Shown: positions 1-9,181, counted from the stretch's first letter. The stretch: DNA of 64,000 nt from Occallatibacter gabretensis (GCF_001449115.1 NZ_LAIJ01000009.1:434001-498000), one strand, 5' to 3'. Program-made: numbers and translations. The notes: generated by a model not told the origin, from the letters alone.

Positions 1-1
1 G

Positions 2-853
2 CTGAAGGGGTTCGCGCACGGTGCCTGCATGGTGGCCATCGTTGCATGGATGCTGCCAAGCACGGACGACAGCCGATTAGGATACGACGGCCTGGTTGGC
101 ACCAACAACATCGGGTATCTCTGTGCCTTTGCATTCTACTGTGCACAGTACCTGGTTATTGTTCGCAAGGAAAAACATCTATTCGCATTGCTGGTGCTGG
201 GCATGACCATGTTCCGCAGCCTCAGCAAAACAACTATCATTGCGTTTTTCGTCAGCCAGGCCTTTCTTCTGTTTGCGAATAACGCCATACCACGACGTAA
301 ACGAATCCAGATTGCACTGATAGCGCTGGTACTTGTCCTGCCGTTCTGGACGTTGCTGTCGTCCTATATCGACAACTATGCATCAAGCGCCCAGCCAGAA
401 AACCTCACAGGACGTCTCGGAATATGGATCATCTTGATCTCTAACGGCATCGAAATGCCTTTGCTTGGACACGGCTTTCATTCAGTTTGGCAAGTCATTC
501 CGCCCTATGGCCCGGATCAGTTTGAGGTCCGCCACGCGCACAACGAGCTTGTCCAGCAGTTTTACTCCTATGGAGCCATGGGCATCATTTTGTTTTGCGG
601 TATCTACACCAGTTTCTTCCTGCAAGTCCGCAAGCTTCCGCGTAGTCCACTGCGAAGTTTTCTCTTTAGCCTACTCATCTTCGTGTTGATTCGCGGATTA
701 GCTGATACAGAAACTTTCGACTTTTCGCTGCCGATGTGGATGATTCTGTTATTCAGCGTTCTTATGCGAGAGGAAAGGGAAGAAAACTGCATTGTCAGTC
801 AGGCTGAAGCGACTAACGATTCAGGCGGACATCTATTGCATCCGGCAACGTGA
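2..853 (+). CDS. O-antigen ligase/polymerase family protein, 3' part (5' end outside window)
   Basis: Polytopic inner-membrane protein of the Wzy/WaaL type, which polymerises or ligates surface polysaccharide at the periplasmic face. The reading frame is open to the left edge, with LKGFAHGAC before the first in-window Met at 29, so the gene is truncated by the window. About six hydrophobic segments are visible. The His-Ala-His-Asn-Glu motif followed by a Gly-rich helix (around 531-590) is the usual Wzy_C signature region. The C-terminal 25 residues are hydrophilic. It runs towards the convergent respiratory operon, and the 854-1080 gap shows nothing clear. Whether it is a ligase or a polymerase cannot be decided from sequence alone. 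Confidence 0.75.
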   Translation: MKGFAHGACMVAIVAWMLPSTDDSRLGYDGLVGTNNIGYLCAFAFYCAQYLVIVRKEKHLFALLVLGMTMFRSLSKTTIIAFFVSQAFLLFANNAIPRRKRIQIALIALVLVLPFWTLLSSYIDNYASSAQPENLTGRLGIWIILISNGIEMPLLGHGFHSVWQVIPPYGPDQFEVRHAHNELVQQFYSYGAMGIILFCGIYTSFFLQVRKLPRSPLRSFLFSLLIFVLIRGLADTETFDFSLPMWMILLFSVLMREEREENCIVSQAEATNDSGGHLLHPAT

Positions 854-1080
854 CGAACACTCATCCCATCTGACATGAGTCAGGCAATGTCGTGACAAGC
901 TCTCTATGTTTTGAGGTTCGTCCTATAGAAGAAGTCTGGCCGTCACCGTTTCAGTGATTCGGGACCACGTACACCCAAAAGCAGGAATCAGAATCGCACG
1001 GCATCCCGGATGAATAACCACAAACCGTCAATTACTGGTTGATCAACATCTCCGCACAGCTTCAGCGTGGACGATGCTGC

Positions 1081-1971
1081 CTAGTCCTGAGACGCTGGCC
1101 GAAAGTGCGCTCGGATGAATTTGTGCCTCGGCTGTAATAACTGAGCTGTCACCACCACCGCCGGCACAAGAAACACCAGGGAATTTACCACCCACATTCC
1201 CGCACCCGCCGCCGCCTGATCCTGCATCGCCGTCATCCGCGTTATGCGCTCCGCCTCCGCATAGCTTGGATATAAAACCTTCCCCGCAAAGACCAGCGCC
1301 GCTGACAGCACAGTGTTCAAAATATCTGCACTCAAGAGATAGGGAATCACGGTCCATCGCGGCCAGTGTGATTTCGCCGGCCATGGAGCCAGCACCACCC
1401 ACCAGAACGCAAGTGACGTAGCAAAAAAACACAAGTGCTCTATCTCATGAATGCGCTCATTGCGCACTGCCGTCTCAAAAGCTGCAGGAATATGCCAGCC
1501 TAAATACGCAGCATTCATCGCCAGCCATACCACCGCCGGATGCAGCACAAATCGCGCCACTGCATGAATCCACCGCGCCCGCAGCAGCGGCCCCACCACA
1601 CCGCGAACAAACACACGCGGCAATCCCCGTAGCATAGGAACCACAGGCGCGCCCAGAATCATCAGTGGAGGTGCAACAGACATGAGAATGAAGTGCTGCA
1701 GCATGTGTGCCGAAAGCAGCGCATCGTCGAGCGCCTCAATCGGCGAGGCCAGCGCCATCCACATTGAACTTATCCCAGCCGCAAACGCAACCACACGCCA
1801 CGCGGGCAGCTCGCGCTCCCGCCTCTTTCGCAGCGTCCACCATCCGCGCAGATACACAATGAGCGTCAGCGCAAGCCCGAAGAAGGGAAGCAGAGGAAAC
1901 GACCACCCATGTACAAGGGCATCGCCAATCGAGTGAACCTCGTCGGCGTCCAGCCAAACAGCCATCGTCAT
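1081..1971 (-). CDS. ctaG: cytochrome c oxidase assembly factor CtaG (caa3 type)
   Basis: Membrane protein of the Caa3_CtaG family (296 aa, about seven TM segments), needed for assembly of caa3-type oxidase. The family hallmark is visible: Ser-Pro-Ile-Glu with Asp and a Met-Leu-Gln-His helix (roughly residues 80-100), then conserved Pro-rich and His-containing helices. Its start codon overlaps the stop of the cytochrome b gene by 4 bases (ATGA), so it is translationally coupled as the last gene of the bc/caa3 operon. This family differs from the CtaG/Cox11 copper chaperone family, which lacks this topology. The family call is firm; the biochemical role is inferred from relatives. Confidence 0.85.
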   Translation of the reverse strand: MTMAVWLDADEVHSIGDALVHGWSFPLLPFFGLALTLIVYLRGWWTLRKRRERELPAWRVVAFAAGISSMWMALASPIEALDDALLSAHMLQHFILMSVAPPLMILGAPVVPMLRGLPRVFVRGVVGPLLRARWIHAVARFVLHPAVVWLAMNAAYLGWHIPAAFETAVRNERIHEIEHLCFFATSLAFWWVVLAPWPAKSHWPRWTVIPYLLSADILNTVLSAALVFAGKVLYPSYAEAERITRMTAMQDQAAAGAGMWVVNSLVFLVPAVVVTAQLLQPRHKFIRAHFRPASQD

Positions 1972-3431
1972 TTTGTATTCATCGCCACCACGCCGCGCGA
2001 AGCATCCACAGCCGGCGGTTGATAGTGTGGTCGCAGCGTCTTAAGATAAGCCACCAGCGCCGTTGTCTCCGCCGGCGAGAGCGCCGCACCATAAGCAGGC
2101 ATATTACCGCCCCCCTGCAGCACCTGCCGGATCAGTTGATCCTCCGTCAGCCGCGTAGCCACAGTATCGAGCGCCGGTCCGCGCTGGCCGCCGAGTCCGC
2201 CAAGCTGGTGGCAGTTACGGCACTGCTTCTGTTGAAGAACATTCGCGCCCTGCCGCTCCAGCGGCGTGCGATTGTGCAGCAGTTCTACCGGAATCGGCGC
2301 ACCGCTCCACGCATTCATGATCGGGCTCCATGGCGTGTACGTGCCGAGATGCGTAAACACGCCAAAGCAGATGGCGATGAACATCACGCTGAAGACTGCC
2401 ACCGGCCTGCGCCACCAGCTCTTTTCACCCACGCCCGCCACAAACGGCAGCGCTACAAGGATCGCCACTGCAATCGGCGGCACAATCAGCAGAAACGGCG
2501 TCTCGAGCTCCGGCGGCAGGAAGGAAAGCACCGTGTAAAGCCACAGGAAGAAGAAATCCGGCTTGGGCACGGTGGCAATAATCGTAGGATCGGGTGTGCC
2601 TGTCGGTCCGTATGGCCCAAAGACCGCTGCGCACACCGCTACGGCGAAGAGAATGGCCGCGGAAAATACCAGATCTTTCCAGACTGCGCCGGGCACAAAC
2701 GGCAATCCGTCTTTATGTGCCAGCTCGGTGTATTCGGCGATATATGTTTCGCGACGCACAATGCGCCCCGGTGTAGGCCACTCATTGATACCGAGCTTCA
2801 GCACCATCCATACATGCATCGCTGTGAATGCTAAAAGCGTGCCGGGAATCACAAACACATGCAAGGCGAAGAAGCGCGTCAGCGTTGCCCCGTTAATCAT
2901 CGGTCCGCCCAGCATCAGATGCACCAGCGGCCCCCCAATGAACGGCACACGCCCCATGATGGATGCGCCAATTCCCAGTCCCCAGTAGGAATCCTGATCG
3001 AAGCGCAGAACCTGCCCCGTGAACGCCATACCCAGCGTCATGAGCAGCATGAAAACGCCCAGCACCCAGGTCAGCTCGCGCGGATATTTGTGTGCGCCAA
3101 ACAGAAACACCTGCGCCATGTGGATGAGCACCACGGCGACCATGAAGTTTGAGCCCCAGCCGTGCATGGCGCGCAGAAACCAACCCAGCGGAAGATCGTG
3201 ATTGAGCACCTGCAGTGAGTCCCACGCATGCGCAGCCGATGGCGCATACACGAGCCCGAGCAGAATGCCAGTCACAATCTGCAGCATGAGCAGCACAAAG
3301 CTGGCCGAGCCGAAGACGTACCACCAGCTCGCCGTCTTGCGCGGAACCGGGTGCATGATTTCGTGCTTGATCGGCCCTTCGAGCTGTAGCCTGTGCTCCA
3401 GCCAGTCGTAGATGTTCTTGTACCAGGCCAT
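1968..3431 (-). CDS. cytochrome b fused to C-terminal cytochrome c domain (bc complex)
   Basis: Quinol-oxidising subunit of the bc complex, 487 aa. The N-terminal cytochrome b domain carries the haem-ligand His residues on two helices (MHGWG...VLIHMAQ and FFALHVF...TAMHVWM, roughly residues 88-105 and 188-210). The C-terminal half has the quinol-site region, but the usual PEWY reads PDFF. After the last TM helix a soluble domain (about residue 395 onward) carries one CRNCH haem motif and a later Met-Pro-Ala-Tyr Met ligand, that is, a fused monohaem cytochrome c. It follows the Rieske gene by 3 bases and overlaps ctaG by 4. The fused cytochrome probably passes electrons straight to the oxidase encoded in the same operon. 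Confidence 0.9.
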   Translation of the reverse strand: MAWYKNIYDWLEHRLQLEGPIKHEIMHPVPRKTASWWYVFGSASFVLLMLQIVTGILLGLVYAPSAAHAWDSLQVLNHDLPLGWFLRAMHGWGSNFMVAVVLIHMAQVFLFGAHKYPRELTWVLGVFMLLMTLGMAFTGQVLRFDQDSYWGLGIGASIMGRVPFIGGPLVHLMLGGPMINGATLTRFFALHVFVIPGTLLAFTAMHVWMVLKLGINEWPTPGRIVRRETYIAEYTELAHKDGLPFVPGAVWKDLVFSAAILFAVAVCAAVFGPYGPTGTPDPTIIATVPKPDFFFLWLYTVLSFLPPELETPFLLIVPPIAVAILVALPFVAGVGEKSWWRRPVAVFSVMFIAICFGVFTHLGTYTPWSPIMNAWSGAPIPVELLHNRTPLERQGANVLQQKQCRNCHQLGGLGGQRGPALDTVATRLTEDQLIRQVLQGGGNMPAYGAALSPAETTALVAYLKTLRPHYQPPAVDASRGVVAMNTK

Positions 3432-3434
3432 GCT

Positions 3435-4091
3435 TTACCCTCTCGGCGACTCGTACGGATTGGGCTTGTAGGGTTCAATCGTCTTGACGATGTTTGCCAG
3501 CGCCTTCTCGGCAGGCTCTTGCGGCCACTCGCCGCCCGAGCACGGACCGTCAGCGGATGCGCGATTGCTCAGCGTGGGAATCTGTCCCGCGTCAATCAAC
3601 AGCTTGCCGTTGTCGAGCTTCACTTCATAGGTAAACAATCCCCGCTCCGGCGGTCCCGATGCCCGGTTTCCATCCGCGTAATACACGCCGCCATGGCAGG
3701 GGCACATAAAAAGCTGTGACTCCTTGAACCACCGCACCGGGCAGCCCAGATGTGCGCAGTTAATGGCAAAGACCGTGAAGTCGCTCGCGCCCGAGCCGGT
3801 TCCTGTGCGCCGCACGTACGCAGGCACCTGCGCCGTCGCGCCATCCCACGAGTTCGAAAATGGATTCTGAAATGACACAAGCTTTGTCTCGCCCGCGGCA
3901 AAATCGTCCGCGCTGCCCAGCGCGATCCACTGCAGATATTCCTTGCGCTTGATCACGGGCCCTAGCAGGTACGCCACTACAGGCGTGGCAATTGCCAGCG
4001 CCACTGCCGCATTCAGCGCAATGCCAACCTTCATCAGAAATGTGCGCCGCGATAAGTCTTCCGCAGCACCCGCTACAGGATGCTCATCCAT
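3435..4091 (-). CDS. Rieske [2Fe-2S] subunit of the bc complex
   Basis: Ubiquinol/menaquinol-cytochrome c reductase iron-sulfur subunit, 218 aa. A single N-terminal TM anchor (about residues 22-47) follows a Thr-Phe-Leu-Met segment. The cluster-binding motifs CAHLGC and CPCHGG are both complete. It sits between the diheme cytochrome c gene (9-base gap) and the cytochrome b gene (3-base gap), so the bc subunits are co-transcribed. The C-terminal extension after the cluster fold is short and Pro-rich and shows no extra domain. Confidence 0.92.
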   Translation of the reverse strand: MDEHPVAGAAEDLSRRTFLMKVGIALNAAVALAIATPVVAYLLGPVIKRKEYLQWIALGSADDFAAGETKLVSFQNPFSNSWDGATAQVPAYVRRTGTGSGASDFTVFAINCAHLGCPVRWFKESQLFMCPCHGGVYYADGNRASGPPERGLFTYEVKLDNGKLLIDAGQIPTLSNRASADGPCSGGEWPQEPAEKALANIVKTIEPYKPNPYESPRG

Positions 4092-4100
4092 TTGTTTCCC

Positions 4101-4892
4101 TCACTGTTTCACAGGGTTTGGCGTGGGTATACGCGCTGGCCCCTGTTGCCCGGCCCCCGGATAGGGCTGGCCGGGTGTTGCGGGCTTCTGCGCCATCAGC
4201 CACGCGGTCACATCCGTAATCTCGTCCTCAGACAGTGCCCGGCCTTTCACCAGTCCGCGCCAGTCCGGCATTCCCAGATCAGGCCGTCCTGCAATCACCG
4301 TTGTGCGAATCGTCTGCTCATTCACAAGCGCCAGGAATGACCCATCGCGAATCGATCCTCCCTGCGCAGGCTTCTGCGGTGCTGCTTCATGGCACTGCGC
4401 ACACGCCGTCTGATACGCCTGTTCACCCTTTGCCGCATCACCGGCGTGCGCTGCCTTGTACGCCGGAGCATTCTGCCCTGCGAGTACATTGCCTTTATTC
4501 CAGCGTGCGCGCAGGCCTGCCACAATCGCGTCAATCTGCTGCTCTGTCAGCATCCCGCCCTGCTTCGTACCAAAGGCAGGCATCAGCGTTCCAGGTTCGC
4601 CATTCGCGATCACATCGCGCAGCGTCGCGTCGTCTACAAGTGACTGATATGTAGGGTTGGCGAGATTCATCGCGCTGCCGTTCTGCCCGTTCGCGCCATG
4701 GCATCCGGCGCAGTTCGATCCATAAAGCGTGTCAAAGTTTGTGACCTGCTCCGGCCGCGGAACCTCAGGTCCTTCACCGGGCTTTCCCGGCAATCGACAG
4801 CCTGCGAATGGCAATGTAGCGGTGAGTAGCAAAACCGCGCAGAACGCAAACCGGGCGGAGAACATGATGGACAGCATGGAGCGGGTCTTCAT
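4101..4892 (-). CDS. diheme cytochrome c, probable lipoprotein
   Basis: Membrane-anchored diheme c-type cytochrome, 263 aa. The N-terminal hydrophobic segment ends in a lipobox-like Phe-Ala-Gly-Cys (about residues 28-31), so the mature protein is probably lipid-anchored. Two cytochrome c domains follow, with haem motifs CAGCH and CAQCH and downstream Met ligands (Met-Pro-Ala-Phe and Met-Pro-Asp-Trp). The tail is Pro/Gln-rich. The start overlaps the upstream gene by 4 bases. It is a likely electron carrier between the Rieske/cytochrome b module and the CuA site of subunit II. With the fused haems in subunit II and cytochrome b, the operon encodes four c-type haems. Confidence 0.85.
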   Translation of the reverse strand: MKTRSMLSIMFSARFAFCAVLLLTATLPFAGCRLPGKPGEGPEVPRPEQVTNFDTLYGSNCAGCHGANGQNGSAMNLANPTYQSLVDDATLRDVIANGEPGTLMPAFGTKQGGMLTEQQIDAIVAGLRARWNKGNVLAGQNAPAYKAAHAGDAAKGEQAYQTACAQCHEAAPQKPAQGGSIRDGSFLALVNEQTIRTTVIAGRPDLGMPDWRGLVKGRALSEDEITDVTAWLMAQKPATPGQPYPGAGQQGPARIPTPNPVKQ

Positions 4893-5782
4893 TCCTTGCC
4901 GTCTCCCTTTTGCCCGGACTCATGCCCAGACTGGTGCTCGCCATGCTCGTGCATCAAGCCCGGCGTCTCCACGCCCAGCCGTACAGCCAGGGGAAGCTGC
5001 GCCAGCCGCTTCAGCTTGCCCAGCCGCGTCACCACGTAGCCGGCTACCAGGCCAAAGACCACCTGCGATAACGCAAATGAGGGCCAATCGATGCGGTTCT
5101 GCAGGAATGGATTTACCAGCCCCAGAACGCTATGGAGCAGACCTGTCCACAGCACAGGCGCAATGATTCCGCCCAGTAGAATCGGGCGTTTCGGCCACAC
5201 CGGCAATAGAGCGCCATATAGAACGCCCACTAGCAGGGTCGTCGCGCCCTGAATAATATTCGCCGTTACAAACGCGCTCAGCCGGAACTGGCTCATTTCG
5301 GCCACAGTGGGATTGATCCAGTCGCCCACGCCCGCGCCGCCCAGCAGATTCACGATGTACCAGACGCTATGGAAGCGCAGAATCCCGTAAATCTCCGCTG
5401 GAATCACCATCGCAATTCCGCCGGCAATGCCGCCATAAATTCCGCTTGAAATCGGAAGGGTCTCAAGCGGCAGCTGCGCCCTGTGCCGTTCGCTTACCTC
5501 AATGCGCGATACCTTTTCGTGCATCGGCACATAGTGCATAATCTCGATTGCCACGGGCACATCCTCATGCGCCTCGCGCGGCAGTACATTGCGGAACCAT
5601 CCCGCAATCGACACAACCGCCAGCACACCGCCCAGCACACCAATCCACGGGCTCATCACCAGCGATGCAAAAACCAGCACCAGCCCCAGCGCCATCAGAA
5701 ACGGAAACGCCGTCGGCGCAGGCAGATGCACAACGCCCGGTGTCGCGCCCGCGCCAGGATCGGAATGAGGAATCTCGGTCAT
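4889..5782 (-). CDS. membrane protein of the bc/caa3 operon, function unknown
   Basis: I chose the ATG at 5782 (MTEIPHSD). It overlaps the subunit III stop by 4 bases; the longer open frame upstream lies inside the subunit III gene and reads as a frame-shifted shadow. The product is 297 aa. Two N-terminal TM helices resemble the small subunit IV/CtaF-type hairpin. A hydrophilic stretch of about 50 residues and four or five further TM helices follow, and the tail is rich in His, Glu and Gly. No haem or metal motif is complete. The position between subunit III and the diheme cytochrome suggests a structural or assembly role in the oxidase supercomplex; this is inference. Confidence 0.7.
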   Translation of the reverse strand: MTEIPHSDPGAGATPGVVHLPAPTAFPFLMALGLVLVFASLVMSPWIGVLGGVLAVVSIAGWFRNVLPREAHEDVPVAIEIMHYVPMHEKVSRIEVSERHRAQLPLETLPISSGIYGGIAGGIAMVIPAEIYGILRFHSVWYIVNLLGGAGVGDWINPTVAEMSQFRLSAFVTANIIQGATTLLVGVLYGALLPVWPKRPILLGGIIAPVLWTGLLHSVLGLVNPFLQNRIDWPSFALSQVVFGLVAGYVVTRLGKLKRLAQLPLAVRLGVETPGLMHEHGEHQSGHESGQKGDGKE

Positions 5783-6372
5783 CGGCCTATCCAGTAAACA
5801 ACGGTAAAGACAACCAACCACACGGCATCCACAAAGTGCCAGTAAAGCGCCAGAACCTTCACGCGCTTGGCATGAGCCGGCTTTAATGCGCCTGTCAGAG
5901 CAAACACTGCGGTCACCAGCATCATCAGCAGGCCCGCAATGACGTGCGAAGCATGCAGGCCCACCAGTGCGTAATACGTCGTTCCGAATAAATTCGTGCT
6001 GATAGTGAGATGATCTTCCACAATCAGCTTGCGCCATTCTGCAGCAGTGCCGTAGAGAAAAATTGCGCCCAGCGCCATCGTCACCAGCCACCACACGCGA
6101 AACGCCAACATCTTTCCATGCTCAATGGCGTGCTCGGCCAGCACAATAAACAAACTGCTTGAAAGCAGGCAGACCGAGTAGAACCACGGAACCTCCAGCA
6201 CCTGCTTAGGCGTCGGTCCGCTCGTGTCGCGGCCAATGTAGAAGAGATAGGCCACCACGAAGATCGTGAAGATCGCGCTTTCAGCAATGATCAGGCAGGT
6301 CATGCCGATAACGCCCTTCGAGGGCTGCCACTCCTGCTCGCCTTGCCCGTGTTGTATCGCCGCGCTACTCAT
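5779..6372 (-). CDS. ctaE: cytochrome c oxidase subunit III
   Basis: Haem-copper oxidase subunit III, 197 aa, with five hydrophobic helices, matching the short bacterial form without the first two helices. The family pattern Tyr-His-Phe-Val-Asp-x-Val-Trp is present near the C terminus as WHFVDAVWLVVF. A conserved Glu-Ser-Ala-Ile-Phe segment and a Gly-Leu-His-Ala-Ser-His-Val helix are also visible. It lies 24 bases downstream of subunit I and overlaps the next gene by 4 bases. It stabilises the subunit I core and the dioxygen path; it carries no redox cofactor. Confidence 0.92.
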   Translation of the reverse strand: MSSAAIQHGQGEQEWQPSKGVIGMTCLIIAESAIFTIFVVAYLFYIGRDTSGPTPKQVLEVPWFYSVCLLSSSLFIVLAEHAIEHGKMLAFRVWWLVTMALGAIFLYGTAAEWRKLIVEDHLTISTNLFGTTYYALVGLHASHVIAGLLMMLVTAVFALTGALKPAHAKRVKVLALYWHFVDAVWLVVFTVVYWIGR

Positions 6373-6396
6373 CCAGTCCCCTAGTCCCTGTCTTTA

Positions 6397-8076
6397 TCAA
6401 TCAAACGCCGAATCCGGATCTTCCGGATGCTTCAAATCCCATAGCGGCCTGCGGCTCTCAACCACCGGCTCCCTGGCAAAGTTGTAGACTGGCGGCGGTG
6501 AGGCCGTTGACCACTCCAGCGTCCATGCATCCCACGGATCAGGCCCCGCATGCGGCCCCTTGAAGTACGACCACACCATGTTGATCACAAAGAGCAGAAT
6601 CGCAATTCCCTGAATGCCCCCGCCAATCGAGACCAGCATGTTCAGCGTGCCCCAGCCGCGGTCTGCACCGTAGGTGTAGATCCAGCGCGGCATTCCGAGC
6701 AGGCCGGGGATGTGCATCAGGTCGAAGGTCATGTGGAAGCCAATCACCATCAACCAGAAGTGCCACTTGCCCATGCGCTCATCCAGCATCCGCCCCGTCA
6801 TCTTTGGATACCAGTAATAGAGCGCCGAGAAGATCATGAAGATAATGGCGCCCACCAGCACGTAGTGGAAGTGCGCCACCACAAAGTAGGTGTTATGCAA
6901 CTGCCAATCCCACGCGGAAATGCTCAGCATGATGCCCGTCAATCCGGCAATCAGGAACTGAAAGAGAAATCCGATCGCAAAAAGCATCGGCGTCTGGAAG
7001 CGGATTCTGCCACCCCAGAGCGTTGCCAGCCAGTTGAAGATCTTGATGCCCGTCGGAACACTTACCAGCATGGTGGAAAGCGTGAAGAACGCATTGCCAT
7101 ACGATGTCATGCCGATGGTGAACATATGGTGCGCCCACACGCTCAGGCTGATGAAGGCAATACCCACGCTTGCCGCCACCATCGCCGGATAACCGAAGAT
7201 GGCCTTGCGCGAGAACACCGGAATAATCTCGTTTGCAAAACCGAATGCCGGCAGCACCAGCACGTACACTTCCGGATGCCCGAAGATCCAGAAGAAGTGC
7301 GCCCACAGTATGGCCGATCCGCCCGCCTGCGTATCAAAGAAGTGTGCGCCCAGATAGCGGTCCATCATCAGCATGGCCTGCGCGGCAGTCAGCGGGCTGA
7401 TCGCCACCAGCGTGAGAAACGACATGGTCGCATAGATCCACGCCAGCAGCGGAAGCCGCATCAGCGTCATGCCTTTGCACCGCATGCAGAAGACTGTGGC
7501 GAGAATGTTGATGGAAGTTCCAATGCTTCCAATGCCGTTGGCCAGAATCGCGACTGTCCAGTAGTCGATCGTGTGTCCCGGCGAGAAGGCGCGCTCTGTC
7601 AACGGAGCATAGGCAAACCAACCTACATCTGGTGCCGTGCCGGTGCCCGGCAGGCCCGATCCACCAATAAAGCTGAAATATAAAAGCATTCCTGCAAAAG
7701 CGCTGAGCCAGAAGCTGAAGGCATTCAGCCGAGGAAACGCCATATCGCGCGCGCCAATCATCAGCGGTATCAGGTAATTTCCAAACCCGAAGAGAATCAT
7801 CATGCCCACGAGAAACACCATCGTGGTGCCATGCATGGTGAACATCCGGTTGAAGGTCTGCGGAGAGAGAAAATGCAGATTCGGCGCGGAAAGCTGAATG
7901 CGCATCAGCAGCGCCTCCACGCCTGCGATTACCAGGAACAAGAGCGCATAGACGATGTACATGATCCCAAGCTTCTTGTGATCCACCGTCACAATCCAGC
8001 TATGGATCGTCTCCAGATACGTGCCGCGCTCGCTCGCTACAGCTCCGCTCGGTATCGGGATTGTCGTTTCAGACAT
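6397..8076 (-). CDS. ctaD: cytochrome c oxidase subunit I
   Basis: Catalytic subunit of an A-family haem-copper oxidase that reduces O2 to water and pumps protons. Twelve TM helices are seen. The active site motif HPEVYVLVLPAFG contains the CuB His and the cross-linked Tyr, and VAHFHYVL contains the ligands to both haems. The N terminus has the standard Trp-x-x-x-x-Asp-His-Lys-x-Leu-Gly entry. I chose the ATG at 8076 because an AGAGG lies about 9 bases upstream; an in-frame TTG at 8085 is the alternative. It lies between subunits II and III. Confidence 0.96.
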   Translation of the reverse strand: MSETTIPIPSGAVASERGTYLETIHSWIVTVDHKKLGIMYIVYALLFLVIAGVEALLMRIQLSAPNLHFLSPQTFNRMFTMHGTTMVFLVGMMILFGFGNYLIPLMIGARDMAFPRLNAFSFWLSAFAGMLLYFSFIGGSGLPGTGTAPDVGWFAYAPLTERAFSPGHTIDYWTVAILANGIGSIGTSINILATVFCMRCKGMTLMRLPLLAWIYATMSFLTLVAISPLTAAQAMLMMDRYLGAHFFDTQAGGSAILWAHFFWIFGHPEVYVLVLPAFGFANEIIPVFSRKAIFGYPAMVAASVGIAFISLSVWAHHMFTIGMTSYGNAFFTLSTMLVSVPTGIKIFNWLATLWGGRIRFQTPMLFAIGFLFQFLIAGLTGIMLSISAWDWQLHNTYFVVAHFHYVLVGAIIFMIFSALYYWYPKMTGRMLDERMGKWHFWLMVIGFHMTFDLMHIPGLLGMPRWIYTYGADRGWGTLNMLVSIGGGIQGIAILLFVINMVWSYFKGPHAGPDPWDAWTLEWSTASPPPVYNFAREPVVESRRPLWDLKHPEDPDSAFD

Positions 8077-8104
8077 CGTCCTCAACCTCTCACTTCCCCA
8101 GCCT

Positions 8105-9181
8105 CTACTTCAGTGTCTGCAGGTATGCCGTAATCTGTGCGTACTGCTTCTCGGTCAGATGCATTGCCGGCATCAGCGATCCGGTTTTGTAATCATCCGG
8201 ATTCGTAATCCATCCCTTCAGATTCCCCGGCGTATTATCCATCGCACCCGCTGCCAGCGTCGCCCGGCTCATCAGGTGCGTCAAATCCGGTCCAAAGCGT
8301 CCATTCGCCACCGTGCCCGACACTGTGTGGCAGTTGATACATGCCTGCTGCTCAAAGACCCGCTGTCCCGTTGGCGCATCGATTGCATCGCCTGTACTGT
8401 TTGCTCCGCTCGCCGGAAGCTCCACTGCTGCCTTCTGCTGGCCTGCAATCCACTTTGCAAAATCCTCCGGCGTGTCTACGCTCACCCGCAGCAGCATCTT
8501 GGCATGCTGCGTTCCGCAGAACTGCCCGCACTGGCCCAGATACAAGCCCGGTTTGGCCGGATCAATCCACATCTCATTCACGCGATTCGGCAGCATGTCG
8601 GTCTTGCCGCCCAGTTGCGGAATCCAGAAGCTGTGAATCACGTCCGCACTCGTCAGCTTGAGATACGTCACGCGGCCTGTCGTTCCCTGGCCAACAGGGA
8701 TATGCAGCTCATTCGCCGCCGTAATGTTGTACTGCGGATAGTGATACTCCCACCAGAACTGGTGCCCCACCGCCGTCACATCCAGCGCACTCGCAGGCTT
8801 CGGCGCATCCTGCACGCTGAAAAGCACCCGCGCAGTGCCCAGAAACAGCACTGTCACAATCAGAATCGGAATAATCGTCCACGAAAGCTCAATCTGCATG
8901 GAGCCAAAAACCTGCGGAGGCTCCGCCACATCATCAGCTCGCGCGCGGAACTTGACCAGCGCATAGACCAGCAGTGCACCGACAGCTACAAAGATCGCCG
9001 CTGTAATCCCCAGGACAAAAAACGCGAGCCCATTCACTTCGCGCGCAGGGGTCGATTGCGTCGAGAAGATGGAAGTGGAAGGCGACGCAGCAGCCATCAC
9101 CGGCCATAGAACCAGCGCCGTGGCGACAAACTTCAATCGTCGGATGAAAACACGCGATATCACTCGGAGTTCACTATCCAT
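8105..9181 (-). CDS. ctaC: cytochrome c oxidase subunit II with C-terminal cytochrome c domain (caa3 type)
   Basis: CuA-bearing subunit of the oxidase, 358 aa. After a signal-like N terminus there are two TM helices (about residues 50-75 and 97-117) and a periplasmic cupredoxin domain. The CuA loop reads CGQFCGTQHAKM, with the upstream His in VIHSFWIP. A fused C-terminal cytochrome c domain has CINCH and a Met-Pro-Ala-Met ligand, which makes this a caa3-type oxidase. It is the first gene of the eight-gene operon, so the operon promoter should lie in 9182-9302; no convincing -35/-10 pair was picked out there. Confidence 0.95.
   Translation of the reverse strand: MDSELRVISRVFIRRLKFVATALVLWPVMAAASPSTSIFSTQSTPAREVNGLAFFVLGITAAIFVAVGALLVYALVKFRARADDVAEPPQVFGSMQIELSWTIIPILIVTVLFLGTARVLFSVQDAPKPASALDVTAVGHQFWWEYHYPQYNITAANELHIPVGQGTTGRVTYLKLTSADVIHSFWIPQLGGKTDMLPNRVNEMWIDPAKPGLYLGQCGQFCGTQHAKMLLRVSVDTPEDFAKWIAGQQKAAVELPASGANSTGDAIDAPTGQRVFEQQACINCHTVSGTVANGRFGPDLTHLMSRATLAAGAMDNTPGNLKGWITNPDDYKTGSLMPAMHLTEKQYAQITAYLQTLK

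Noticed and set aside
4889..6094. 401-codon version of the membrane protein in the respiratory operon
   Set aside because: The first 104 residues lie inside the subunit III gene in another frame and read as a shadow; the ATG at 5782 has a 4-base overlap start.
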